DNA of 64,000 nucleotides from Ampelocalamus luodianensis (taxonomy: Eukaryota; Streptophyta; Magnoliopsida; Poales; Poaceae): the NCBI GenBank assembly GCA_036346255.1, contig CM070625.1, forward strand, positions 35,654,520-35,718,519, written 5' to 3'. A program made the translations under genes and the position numbers. Below are positions 23,330 to 34,015 of this stretch, piece by piece. Numbering within the stretch: position 1 is the stretch's first letter; the number at the start of each line of letters is the position of its first letter. A model generated the notes under the pieces. It was given only the letters and a program-made list of their open reading frames with translations. It was not told the DNA's origin and made no database searches.

Positions 23330-25820
23330 CAAAACAAAATCTGGAGAGAAAAAATGCATTGAAAAAATTTACAGCATCGTCGTGAACAGTATGCAACATT
23401 TTTTTTTCTACAGATACAACATTGTAATAGCTTTATTATTAGCAACTCACTCGGGTAGAGCGCATATGATACACCGTACGTATGTACAGTATCATTACCC
23501 ATTAATGAATGGCAAGTATGACTTTGTTTCTTCAGCATTTGGCTCGGCCTAGTTTGAACTTTCAGACATCAGACAACCAAATGCTTTGCATGTTCATCAC
23601 TCAGTCACGCTAATAGTCACGACTCGTATCATTATCCAATCAACATACTAAAGTAATCATATATCCATCGTGCACAAATAATTATCAATTAACCATCGCC
23701 AACATGGTCCCCATTTCCAGAGTCAATTCATTCCAATTAGTTTAAGACTCGTGCTGTCGTGTGGGCCACCCAATACAGCTGACGACCTGAACAGCAGCAC
23801 GATCATGATCCAGTTATCCAAAATAGAATGGGGATGGAGCCCGCAGGGGCAATGGCCCAGCCCATGTTGTTTGCCAGCTTCGGCCGCTGCTTTGGGCCAG
23901 ACTCTCAGCGTCCGACGCTCCGGACGTCTTCATCAAAGCATTTCCCATTGTTATGTGACAAAACTCTTCTATTAACCAATCGGAGAAGTCCCGCTCCACG
24001 TATGTCCTGATTCTTGGAACTGAATGTGTCTTTTATGTGTGATTAGGAATAGGTCATAGTAATATAGAACACCTATATTCAGAAAGCTTTGTCAGGCTTT
24101 CCAATTCAGAACATGATGCACTGTTCCTATGGAGATTATGCTATTTTCCATGATTTAGTGACCTATCTACAACTATAACTATGTTGTTCCGATCCTCAAT
24201 ATACTGGGACAAACTAAAACTATATGTGCCCTAAAGAGACCATGCATGCAAGTCTTACATGGGAAGGTAGCTACCAGTGACAGACGCAGATGCAGAGCTG
24301 TGGAATGAGGTTAGCATTAAGAAGTTCAAGGACATCGAGAGCTGTGCAAGGAAGGCTTGCTACACCAAGATGCTCTCTTCCTTCCAAGTTATGCTACTGC
24401 TCTCTTACTTGCTTTTGGAAAATTGGAAAATCATTCATGTGCAAGTTTAATTAGACACAGTTTGTACTTGTGATGTTAGCGTCCATGCATGTGCAAGCCG
24501 CAAAATTTTGGAAAATCAGTTATTTTGTTTTTCATTTCGGTTATTTTGCTCAAGATTTGTTTTGATTCAGGTGACAGTAACATGTTCGGAGCAAACGATA
24601 GCAAATCAGAGACGCCATGCTCTGATCCATGTTTTGTATGTCTTTCTTGAATTCAGACAAAATTACTTGCAGGGAAGTCAGAATTTCCCTCCGACTACTC
24701 TATAATCAGGAGCACTGGACGCAGGTTCCAAGCAATTACTAGAGAGGGGTACAGGTTGTATACCATCTTCTAAAGATTAGGTGGTTGAATTTTCCAGTGT
24801 TTTATTTACATATTTATGTGGTGTTTGTATGTGGGAGCTCTATGAAAGAAGGATGTATGTGCAAAATATGTACAAGAAGCATGTTTTAGTTGCTGTTTTT
24901 TTTTCAATATTTTCTTTTACGAATTCGGTGGAACTGCACGGAAATAATGATGAACCGGCCAGTTTCGTAGACTCTCCTAAAGCCCCTACGTTAATCTTAG
25001 GAGAAAAAAGTTAGAAATATAGATATGTTCGTGCCTTCTAGAGTCGTACAGTTTAAAACAAAAGAGAGTTTGAATAGAGTGCTAAACACAATCTTTGATG
25101 TATTGTATTGTACTCTGGGAAAAAAATTAAACAACCTGCCCAGATAGATATGTCGAACTTGGACTAAAAAACTAGATATACAGATGGAACTATAGAAGGT
25201 CGTGAGTTTGACACACACATGCAACCATAATATGCATGCATCCAACTCAATTTAGTTGGTCCATTCATCTTGCCATACCTAATATATACGTGCATGGAGC
25301 TAGCTACTAAAAGTATTAGGTGTTAATTAAATACCATGTACAATAGTTAACTTAATTTATGTGAGAAGATAAAAATAAAGTTAAAGATTTGCACATTAAG
25401 ACCCCATTTAGAATACAAGAATTTAAAAGAAACAGTCAAAGGCTAAGCTCGGTCAACAAGAAGGAATAAAAGACTAAAATAGGCCCTTATAGGCATGCAT
25501 GCTGCATGCATGTGTGGTAGAATAAGAAAATGATATACGAAAAAAGACTAGAGATTACCACATTAATCGTAAAAAGGAGAAAATCATGGTAGTTCAATCT
25601 TTCTTACCGAGTTCATCTACACTTTAGATTTATATGTATTAACAAACATGTTCGACATGGAAACTGAAAAAAAAATTGTCATGGCATGCATCAATGCACA
25701 AAGCCTGATCCAATTAATAAAAAATTATTAAAATATAGACTATAGTAATGTAAAAAAAATTCTACAAAATATTATGTACTTTTTAAATAAAATAAAGAGT
25801 ACATTTTTAAAATTACTAAC
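23330..25820. other. AT-rich Helitron-like body, no intact gene
   Basis: AT-rich sequence leading to the Helitron-type terminus. One frame, 24277-24450, reads as plausible protein (VTDADAELWNEVSIKKFKDI, then a Cys/Lys-rich part) after a CAG acceptor-like site and could be another captured exon. Nothing else is recognisable. Confidence 0.35.
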
Positions 25821-25848
25821 CATGCAAGTGCACGGGTTGATGACTAGT
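25821..25848 (+). repeat. Helitron-type 3' terminus
   Basis: CCATGCAAGTGCACGG forms a 6-bp stem with one A-C mismatch and an AAGT loop. It is followed by GTTGATGA and CTAG, then T. Helitrons end in CTRR after a short hairpin and insert between A and T. The next bases (TTTAATTAAAAC) resume the LTR. Confidence 0.55.
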
Positions 25849-26561
25849 TTAATTAAAACTTGATATGGGTGGTACGAGTGGGTAATTCGTGCTATTGTTG
25901 TGGTGGCTATTGGGTTAGTCACCTCTAGGTTGTCTTACTGTTACTACTTATGGTATCGCAGTTATTTGAACAAATAAAAACAACTTGTGAAAACTGCTTT
26001 CAATCTATTACTTATTGCAAATAAAATCTGCTTTAGGCTGAAAATGAACCTTTAGCCTTCTCCTTTGATTAAAGCCTGCATGTAGTAATATCTAGGTTTG
26101 TTACTCGTAAGTCTTGCGAGTATATTTTTGTATTCATTTGCATTGCTTAATTGCTGCAGAGGAGGGTGATCCCCAAGGGATTGACTTTTGTGGGTTTTGC
26201 TACGGTGTGGACGAATAGCTTGGCGGCCCGGTCGGATTGCCTTGTGGGTGTATGGCAAACCGGTTGGCTCTTGTTTATAGCCATCTTATGGCATTTTGCT
26301 TCCGCTGTTTATTCTAGCTTTTTAGCTTGTCTTGTGACCGGTTGGTCCCTTTTGTAACAACTATTATATATGTCTTTTGCTTGTACAGCTTTAATTCGGT
26401 TGTATGCACTTGTATGGAAATTGATGTATTGTTTTGTAAAAGGGTGTGTATACTGCAATTCTGAGAAGTATACATTTTTCCGAGGCACGGGATATTTTGT
26501 TTGTGATGTTAGAGCCAATGGAAGGCTAAGCATTACAAGCTAAATACCCCGAGGTCTCACA
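25849..26561 (+). mobile_element. Gypsy LTR, 3' part (plus orientation)
   Basis: It is homologous to the reverse complement of about 55033-55745 and, more loosely, of 37171-37875. It includes GGGTGGTACGAGTGGGTAAT and a terminal CCCCGAGGTCTCACA at 26561. It is the other half of the LTR that starts at 3175. The LTR region equivalent to about 55745-56416 is missing between the halves. Confidence 0.7.
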
Positions 26562-27250
26562 ACAGGAGCGCTAGGATGGTCGCTTGTCTCACTAGTATGA
26601 GCCTTTCCCTTGTCCACCAATGCCTTTCAATAGGGTCAGGTACGTATGGTTTCCAGTGTTGGAAGACCTCGGGTCACTTCACATAGTTGAACTTCTGCTA
26701 AATGAACGCCCTATCATATATGTCTAGATTGTCGATCCATTAGAAGAAGTTGCAACGCCATCTTCGGCTGCCATTGTGCGCGGATAAAGTTAGTGATATG
26801 TGGAATATAACGTAAGATATGAAAAATTGATGTGTGTGTAAGATTTGCTTACGAGGATATTCCCACACGTGTAGTACACCCGGGCGACGATCGCCGGGTG
26901 TATAGACTCAATGATCCAAGCCGGTTCTTCGCACACACTCTGCGGGCGTGGAAACTCTGGTGGTATCGGCGCATCCTTCATAGAATAATCTGGGGAGGTT
27001 TTAGCCTTCTCGACAAGCCACTAGCGCTTTCGTGACATCTTTGCATAGTAGTTCAACATCTCTAAGACTGACCTAATGTTATGCTCTAGCTCATAGAATA
27101 AGGGCGAATTAGTTCTAAACAAATAGAATGCCAAAATACATACCCGTTGACATAAAATGACGTACACAAAGGCACACATATTATAACACTAACCGTTAAC
27201 ATAAAATGACGACATTACAAAATGCAAATAGTACAATTAATTATGACACA
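26562..27250 (-). pseudogene. MULE interior with exon-like minus-strand segment
   Basis: On the minus strand, 26570-26680 reads WKPYVPDPIERHWWTRERLI in an open frame. The frame may continue on the other side of the LTR insertion near 3174, ending at a GT donor-like site. A second short open stretch lies at 26790-26981. I cannot name the family. It could be a second MULE gene or the tail of another captured gene. Confidence 0.3.
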
Positions 27251-27259
27251 TAATGAGAC

Positions 27260-29624
27260 TTAGACAAGCTCGGTTTGTTGGGGCAATCCATCATGGAGTG
27301 GACAAGGGTCTTGCGTATCCGACACTTCCTCATGCGGCTTTGGCCCCCGCGCTAGCTGTCATCCATGTCGTTTCGGAAGTGCCATGTTTGTCGTCTTCCC
27401 GTCCTAGTTGCCTTCAAGGTTATGTTCGGGCCCCATTTCACCCTCTTTGGCCAAAGATCCCTATAGTTCATGTAGACACTACACGAGTGGAACTCAACAC
27501 TCCATGCCCCTAAAAGATGGTGCATGTCATGGTACTCAGAGTTGTATGGCGCTGATATTTGTCTGATTTGCACGCACACCTTGTACACATACGAGCATGG
27601 CTTATGTAGAAGCTTTGGCTTGTTGTAGGTGTATGTAGCTACATCACTGAGGGTGCAAGCATGTTTCCTTTTCCTTTGGCATGACTATTGATATATTTCT
27701 GCCTTAGCCGAATCTTGTACTTCCTCCTCGGCCATTGATCACCCAGATGTCATGCATACGAGCTTTTCTACATCTTATGGTCCATATACCTATGCATGTT
27801 TTTGGATCATTGTTTCCCTTCTTCCAGCTGTTGCCTCGCTGCAGTGGCTCTATTTACGAAGTAACCGACCGTGCGAGTCCAAGTCTCCTCAATGATCATG
27901 GTGATAGGGAGGCACCGCACCCCTTTTAGCACATTGTTGTACACCTTGGACATGGTTGTCATAATGCCTTACCTCGCACCGTTGGTGTTGTACAGCTGTG
28001 ACTATTTCTCCAACTCAGGAGTGTGGAGATTAATCCACTCAAAAAACCTGATGGGGCTCCTGGATGCACCTCTTACACCATGTTGTCCCCCTATGCCTCC
28101 GGAGGGGACTCCCTTATGTATGACTCATAGTCTGCTCTTTGAGGTCTCTCCAACTGGCTGTGTTCTCATTCTCTACGATGGCAAATACATCCGGAAGAAG
28201 CTGGTCATTTGCATCGGCTACCACCGCAGTGAGAATGGTGTTGTTGTACCTCCTGGTGAGGCAAGTGTCATCCATTGTGAGCACCGAACGACAACAATTG
28301 AAGCCCACTATGGTCTGGAAGAAAGACCAGAACACACGGTCCAGTATGTAGCAGTTAGGGCCTCCATCATGATCTTTTATTTCCATCTTATTTATGTATG
28401 TGTCGGGGTTTGCTTCGGCAATCTAGTGCAGCATCCTTGGCACAAGGTTGTACACTGCTCATATATCCCGTACATGGCCTCGATCACCTTCTGCTTGGTT
28501 CGTCGGACCTTGCTATAGCTGACTAGATAACCAACCATATGGCAACTTTTGGCACAACATCTTGGGGCAGACGGACACATCCTTTGCATCTAGGTGGCTA
28601 AAGAGGCTTGCCACATATCTAGAACTTACATTTCTATGTTGCGGCTGCGGCTTACTCAACTCGCAAGTGTGGTCGAACACCACCTTGACCGTGAAGATCG
28701 TGCCGAAGAACTTCATCTTGTGAGCGCTGACTATGCCAGGATAGCCTTCCACTACGCACTTTAGTGTATAATGGCCTGGGTTGGACCGATGGACCCGGTA
28801 CGCACAGTTGATGGATAGGGCGTACCGTGCTATAGCTTGCTACACGTCCATCTTGCTAAGGAAGCGCTGTCCAACTAACAGGGTGTCAGAATCAAACCCC
28901 CACTACGACCCATCTTCCTGTAGCAGTACGAGCGATAGCACTGTGAGATCATCCAATTTGGATGGCATGTAAGGCACCTCCGTTGACACAATTCCGTCGA
29001 TCGAACCACTACCGCTTGCATCCTGGGGTGCGTCCTCCTCGCTACCATCCGAGCCTATGTCGGCGTCCTCGTTGGACTCTGACTCGACCGGCTGGTCCAG
29101 TAGAAACTCGTGGCAGTCAATGCAGGCCGACCACCATTGTCCTGCCCCTCATTTTATGTGCAAGTCTTATCGTAGTCTTCGTTCAAAATAGCACATTCCG
29201 TGCTCTCATCTTCATGCACCACCCACGGTTCCCCGCTTCCTGAGGCACCAACATCATCTTGGTTTGCTGCCACCCTATGCATGAAATTCACGTATACCAT
29301 CAGCTTTTCGTATATCGCTGCCTTGGACTTGGTAGTAATCTGCATGTACTGGCTCAATGCAACGCTACCATTCACCTTAAGTAGCTCCCATATGCCCTAC
29401 CATTCTCTATTCGTGTTGGTGATCGCCTTGATGACAAGCTTCTTCATCGTTGCCTCCTTATCGAACTCCCTCTGGATGCAGCTCCTCATCTTGTGAATAT
29501 TCATCGAATCCAAGCCCTCTACCTGGACCACCTTGTACTATTATCTCGACAAGTCCAAGTCATCTGGTCCGCCCCATATGAGGCCGTCATTATAAAACAC
29601 AAGCAAGTGTTGCATGTTGGACAT
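27260..29624 (-). pseudogene. MURA-type (MuDR) transposase remnant
   Basis: A plausible start is the ATG at 29624 (MSNMQHLLVFYNDGLIWGG). The most diagnostic part is 28114-28590. It contains KQKVIEAMYGIYEQ, then GPNCYILDRVFWSF, then CRSVLTMDDTCLTRRYNNTI and FAIVENENTASW, which match the MULE transposase domain up to and just past its first catalytic Asp. The next catalytic segments appear to be deleted near 28100, because the conserved C-terminal region (for example NGARYGIMTTMSKVYNNVLK, about 27930-28000) follows almost at once. The tail, 27352-27588, ends in a Lys/Arg-rich stretch. Multiple stops and shifts make it inactive. It lies between the two TIRs of the MULE. Confidence 0.75.
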
Positions 29625-29784
29625 TACCTAAAGCTACAATAACCCAATTTGTCATACACAATCTAATAAATAGGTCACACTATGTAGTCTACATTTACCT
29701 ACCTCTCCAAAATAACTACACTACCCAACCTAACCAAAATAACGACTTTGGTGTAATCAGTGCATAGTAAAAAAACTACAAAAT

Positions 29785-30275
29785 TAATTACGACTAATTA
29801 ATTACGACCAACTAATTACTACTAATTAATTATGACTAAATTAATTATGACTAATTAACTATGAATAATTAATTATGGCAAGTTAACTACGATTAAATTA
29901 GTTGCGAATAACTAACTACGAATAATTAATTATGGCAAGTTAATTACGATTAAATTAATTATGAATAACTAACTACGACTAATTAATTACGACTAACTAA
30001 TTAGGACTAATTAAATATGACTTAATTAATTAGGACTAATTAACTATGACTAACTAGCTATGACTAATTAACTATGACTAATTAATTTGGACTAAGTAAT
30101 GTTGACTCAATTAATTACAACTAATTAATTAGGACTAAATTACTTGTGACTTAATAATTACAAATAATTAATTATGACTAATTAATAATAGCCATTTAAT
30201 TATGACTAGCTAACTACGACTAATTAATTATGACTAACTAATTGCGAGTAATTAATTAGGACTAATTAATTTAAA
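29785..30275. repeat. TAATTAATTA-type degenerate tandem repeat
   Basis: About 500 bp of variants of GACTAATTAATTAC in units of about 14-16 bp, often with paired TTAATTA palindromes. It lies just upstream of the transposase start and inside the MULE. Confidence 0.85.
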
Positions 30276-30733
30276 GTCTAATTACACAGTTAATAAACAT
30301 AATGCATACGATAAAAATTACTTCCTCTAAAAGATCTTCACTTGATGTTCAACTAATTGTACTAAAACGACGGCTCCAAACACTCTCAAATTGGTAGCGA
30401 AACTAGAACTAATTTCGGCCGATCGCGCTACATCTCGCTTGCTCGATCCTCTTTGTCTCTTTACACAGAGCAGAATGGTTTTGCGGTGGAGGAACAAAAG
30501 CGACGGGTTTTATAGCCACGCGGAAGAATGAGTTCAGTTGACTGGGAAGCGACGTGAGAGAATCGGATTTCCTCCCATGGGCGACGCACTGGGTTTTTGC
30601 GTATGCGGGGGACATCGATTTGACCGGCAATGGGACGGGAAGGAATTGATTCCCTCCCACGGGCGGGCGGTGTAGAGGGAATCCGAGGCGAGTCCGTGCC
30701 CACAGAATTTTTTTTTAAAAAAAATAAATTTTG

Positions 30734-30975
30734 CATGAAATGACGGGCATGCAGTGGGGGCAGGGGGACTGTTCGTGCCCCTGGCGCACAGACGCGGCAA
30801 GTCCAGGCTAAGGGTGCACAAACGAGGGACTCCAGCCTAAGGGGCCATGGACAAGACGATGTGTCATCCGCCGGATACCTCGTGATGCCATTTTTTTTCC
30901 TTTGATTCGGAGAGGAGGCTGAAATTGCTATTTACATGATGATGCGAAATGAGCCAAAAACTCGCAAGCACGAGC
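30734..30975 (-). repeat. MULE right terminal inverted repeat
   Basis: Reverse complement of 2289-2523, with matching blocks CATGAAATGAC (30734), GTGCCCCTGGC (30775), CATGGACAAGACGATGTGTC (30846), CTTTGATTCGG, AGGAGGCTGA and ATGCGAAATGAGCCAAAAA. Confidence 0.7.
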
Positions 30976-31470
30976 AACGCAAAGCTCGAGATCGATGGAT
31001 GGATGCCATGGAATAGCCCAAAAAGGTATAGCATTCGATCGATGGAATCCAATCCTTCAGTTCACGAGAGGCATGTGGGGAGCATGTTACGGCCACGCTT
31101 CCGTGTCCCATTTTGCTGCAACAAATTAAACACCGTCGATCGACACCACAATCCGGGCTGGTTGATTGGCTGCCTAGCTATTAGGTATGTTGGTTGAGAA
31201 GCTTTGCAATGTCTGTTTTTTTACTGATTTTAACATCAAGGTTTGTTGCATTATAATATTGGACTTGGTTTGCTCGTCCCCAAAAGTTAGCTTGCGAGGT
31301 GACATTTTCTTGTTGTATTAGAAGTACCGGGGATGTGCCAGAAATTATTGCTTTTCATCGGCTTTACTTTAATTTGTAGTCCCTCTATTATTCTCTTTTA
31401 ATTACCATTTTGTACGTTGACAAGGTCTTCAATATACGGATTTGATCATCACTTTATTTTACTTGCCTTG
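30976..31470. other. Intergenic, nothing recognised
   Basis: AT-rich sequence outside the MULE terminal repeat. No open frame, repeat pair or RNA gene could be supported. Confidence 0.4.
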
Positions 31471-32313
31471 TGATGTATCCTGCTTCGGCTGCGCAGATTA
31501 TACGGGTGATTCGATGCTGGACGTGGACGTCAGGCTCCGCGAGAAGGTGCCGTCATGGTCAATAGCAGGATATAGCAGGGGAAGAACAAGAGAAACTCGG
31601 AAGACTAGAAGATAGTAATCAGAAGACTAGAAGATAGCAAGATAGTAGATTAATTCTGACCTGAGTCTTTGATTACAGAACCTCTACGACTATTTAAAGG
31701 CTTTGTGAACGCTGGAGCATTGTGGCCTGCTCCAATCGGAAGATTAGCCGGAGGAATTGTCTCTGAAGCGGACAAGTACCACGGATCTCCCTTTGCCTCT
31801 AGTGTTGGAATTTCTGGCTTATGTGCTGTGGCTCCCAATTGTGGTTGGAAACTTGCCAAGATACCGGAATACCCTGGGTGATCTTCTAGACTCTTGATGC
31901 GCTTGTCCAGATTGGATGGACGATCTTCCAACGCAATCACTCGGGCTTCAAGAGATGAGAAGCTGTCTCGGATTTGCTTGCTTAGTTCTAGCTTCGGTTC
32001 GGCGATGGCGGCCATCACATCTGACGCGTCGCCGTTTTTCTCCGCACCGGAAGACATGATAGTCGGTTCTGATACCAAATGATGTATCCTGCTTCGGCTG
32101 CGCAGATTATACGAGTGATTCAATGTTGGACGTGGACGTCGGGCTCGGCGAGAAGGTGCCATCCTGGTCAATAGCAGGATAGCAGGGGAAGAACAATAGA
32201 AACTCAGAAGACTGATGATAGCAATCAGAAGACTAGAAGAGAGCAACCGGAAGATAGTAGATTAATTCTGACTTGAGTCTTTGATTACAGAACCTCTATG
32301 ACTATTTAAAGGC
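31471..32313 (-). mobile_element. Small LTR retrotransposon (TRIM-like) with gag-like frame
   Basis: Two direct repeats of about 233 bp (31471-31703 and 32080-32313) start TGATGTATCCTGCTTCGGCT and end near AACCTCTAYGACTATTTAAA. On the minus strand the upstream LTR ends in GGATACATCA, and TGGTATCAGAACC, a tRNA-Met-type primer site, follows at 32065-32077. The whole element is only about 840 bp and has no pol. I did not find a clean 5-bp target duplication, and the outer LTR edge is uncertain. Confidence 0.75.
31650..32057 (-). CDS. Short gag-like ORF of the TRIM-like element
   Basis: A 135-residue frame starts at the ATG just after the primer site (MSSGAEKNGDASDVM) and runs into the downstream LTR. 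Residues about 20-60 (LSKQIRDSFSSLEARVIALE) form a probable coiled coil of the type found at the N terminus of plant retrotransposon Gag proteins. The rest is Pro/Ala-rich, with no zinc knuckle or protease. It could be a deleted derivative of a larger element. Whether it is translated is unknown. Confidence 0.5.
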   Translation of the reverse strand: MSSGAEKNGDASDVMAAIAEPKLELSKQIRDSFSSLEARVIALEDRPSNLDKRIKSLEDHPGYSGILASFQPQLGATAHKPEIPTLEAKGDPWYLSASETIPPANLPIGAGHNAPAFTKPLNSRRGSVIKDSGQN

Positions 32314-32982
32314 TACTCACTAAACCGAATTGTAAACAAACTCTAGTATTTGAAATAGACTTGGTAACTCATTTGGCAACCGGCCTAATTACAATACTGC
32401 TGTCGTATACGCTGCAGGCTTTCCTTTAATTTTTTGATGCTTCGCTGGTTCCAACGTCCCGTCCCAACCCAATATGAGTCCACAACACCTTGGCACTATA
32501 CCACTGCTATTTAGAATATAATGTAGTCACCGAGAATTCCATAAGAAACAATTTAATATTCCAGTAGGATTCGGGACAAAAAAAATCCTGTGTTCCACTA
32601 CAGCCTAAACTATTACCATTTTTTTTAATCAAATAGGCAATATAGTGTCTAAAATTCAATTCATGGCACGTACTCAGGCACTGTAGACCATAGTAGCGGT
32701 GAATTCTATCGACAATATATCACAGTTGATACATATCCAACCTGTGGAGTACACTATATACGTTTTCCAATGCATGCAAGTTCAACAAACAGACCAGTCA
32801 CATCATTTTTTTTATTCCTTGCTCTCAAAGGAAGAAGATAACTAAAGAAGTCTATACCCAATACCCTATAGAACAGCTATAGATCCTTCATGTCGAAGTA
32901 CACTGCCGTAAAGTGACAAGCTAGCCTCCATAGGCAGTAGCTAGCTACGATCGACACCCACCGTATAATACACTGGCCACAA
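32314..32982. other. Intergenic, nothing recognised
   Basis: AT-rich sequence without supported genes or clear repeats, ending in the TGGCCACAA target copy of the next MITE. Confidence 0.4.
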
Positions 32983-33307
32983 CGGTTCAAAAAATCGGAC
33001 TTACCGCAGGTAGAAATCCAAACCAGTTAAAAAAAATTGGTTTTGAATAAATTTTATATAATATAAAAAATTTTGAAATCATATCTAAGCACATGTGTGC
33101 ATGCAGTGTGGGGTGAGTTTCTTAGAATAGAAGAAGGTCTTGGTTTCAAACCCTTAAAACTACATTACTTTTTAGTTTTTTTTCCATTTTAACTTCAAAT
33201 AATTCAAACTCTGATTTAAAAATTTAGGCCGAAATTGCCCGAAATTTTGCGATTAGCGGCTCTACCCGCCCCAGTTAAAAATCACAAGCCGGTTTTTTAA
33301 ACCCTTC
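32983..33307. mobile_element. 325-bp MITE with 9-bp target duplication
   Basis: It is flanked by a perfect 9-bp repeat, TGGCCACAA (32974-32982 and 33308-33316). The ends are imperfect inverted repeats: GGTTCAAAAAATCGGACTT on the left and, in reverse complement on the right, GGTTTAAAAAACCGGCTTG. There is no coding capacity. A 9-bp duplication suggests Mutator-type mobilisation. Confidence 0.8.
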
Positions 33308-33422
33308 TGGCCACAATACAGAGGCACGCTGCAGTCAATACTCCTACTACGTACTCACGAGTCCATGTAATGCTTCCATTGTAGTCGTCGCGTCATCATC
33401 AGCAGACACTGTCGATGAGCCT

Positions 33423-33848
33423 GAGAAGTTTGGACGCTATTGGCCCTCCAGTGGATTGTAATTCCAAATCTAGCCTCCGTAGGTAGGAAATTCCGTTTTT
33501 GGTCCCATGCTCCCGCATGCTGCGCCCGGGTAACGCAACAGCCCACATACTGCGGCCGGGCAAAGCAGCAGGCTGCTCCTGCGCTGCCGTAACGCAGCTA
33601 GGAGCTGCTGCGCCACCCAAACGCAGCAAGGAAGCTTGCTGCTGTCCCATGCTGCAGCAACCTCAAAGAAAAAGGGGCCCGGGCGCAGCACCTCGCTTAT
33701 AAGGGGCCCAGGCGCAGCAGCTAGTTGCTGCGTTTCCAAAGCGCAGCATCAGCAGGCAGGGAACTAAAACTGGAATTTTCGGCAAGAGAGGGCTACACTT
33801 GGAATTTTGAATGCACAGGGGGCAAACAGTGTCCAAACTTCTGAGCCT
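33423..33848. mobile_element. Foldback element with GCAGC-rich core
   Basis: Inverted repeats of roughly 75-80 bp (about 33423-33500 and 33768-33848) share AAGTTTGGAC, a TTGGCC/TTTGCCCC stretch, AATTCCAA and GGAAATTCC. The core, 33510-33760, is dense in GCAGC/GCTGC, with self-complementary segments such as GGGGCCCGGGCGCAGC. No target duplication was found. Confidence 0.5.
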
Positions 33849-34015
33849 GAGAGCTTGCATGCATGAGCTTTTGTTCGTTTTCTTGGAGTAGTTTCCTCTC
33901 CTGGGGAATCCAACTCTTTTCCAAACCTAATTTGGATCATGGCCGGCCGGTCCGTAGCTGCTAGCTGTGGCAGTGAGCCTCTTTTAGCAACTTGCTTCTT
34001 GCAGTTAGTCCCATG

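Larger units (their letters stand above)
6614..25848 (+). mobile_element. Composite insert with Helitron-like 3' end
   Basis: This 19.2-kb block lies between two halves of one LTR. Its right end has the hallmarks of a Helitron 3' terminus: an imperfect hairpin (CCATGC-AAGT-GCACGG), about ten bases, then CTAG followed by T. Subtracting the Tekay element leaves about 7.1 kb of gene-like fragments, as expected of a gene-capturing Helitron. The left junction at 6613/6614 does not show the expected A|TC, and about 0.67 kb of the LTR is missing between the halves. A deletion must therefore be assumed, or the insert is composite. No Rep/helicase gene is present, so it would be non-autonomous. Confidence 0.4.
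2289..30975 (-). mobile_element. Mutator-like element (MULE), split by a nested insertion
   Basis: Terminal inverted repeats at about 2289-2523 and 30734-30975 face each other, and a decayed MURA-type transposase lies between them on the minus strand. Removing the LTR insertion (3175-26561) leaves about 5.3 kb, a normal size for an autonomous MULE. The exact ends and the expected 9-bp target duplication were not resolved by eye. The TIR match is patchy in its outer part, so the boundaries may be off by tens of bases. Confidence 0.65.
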
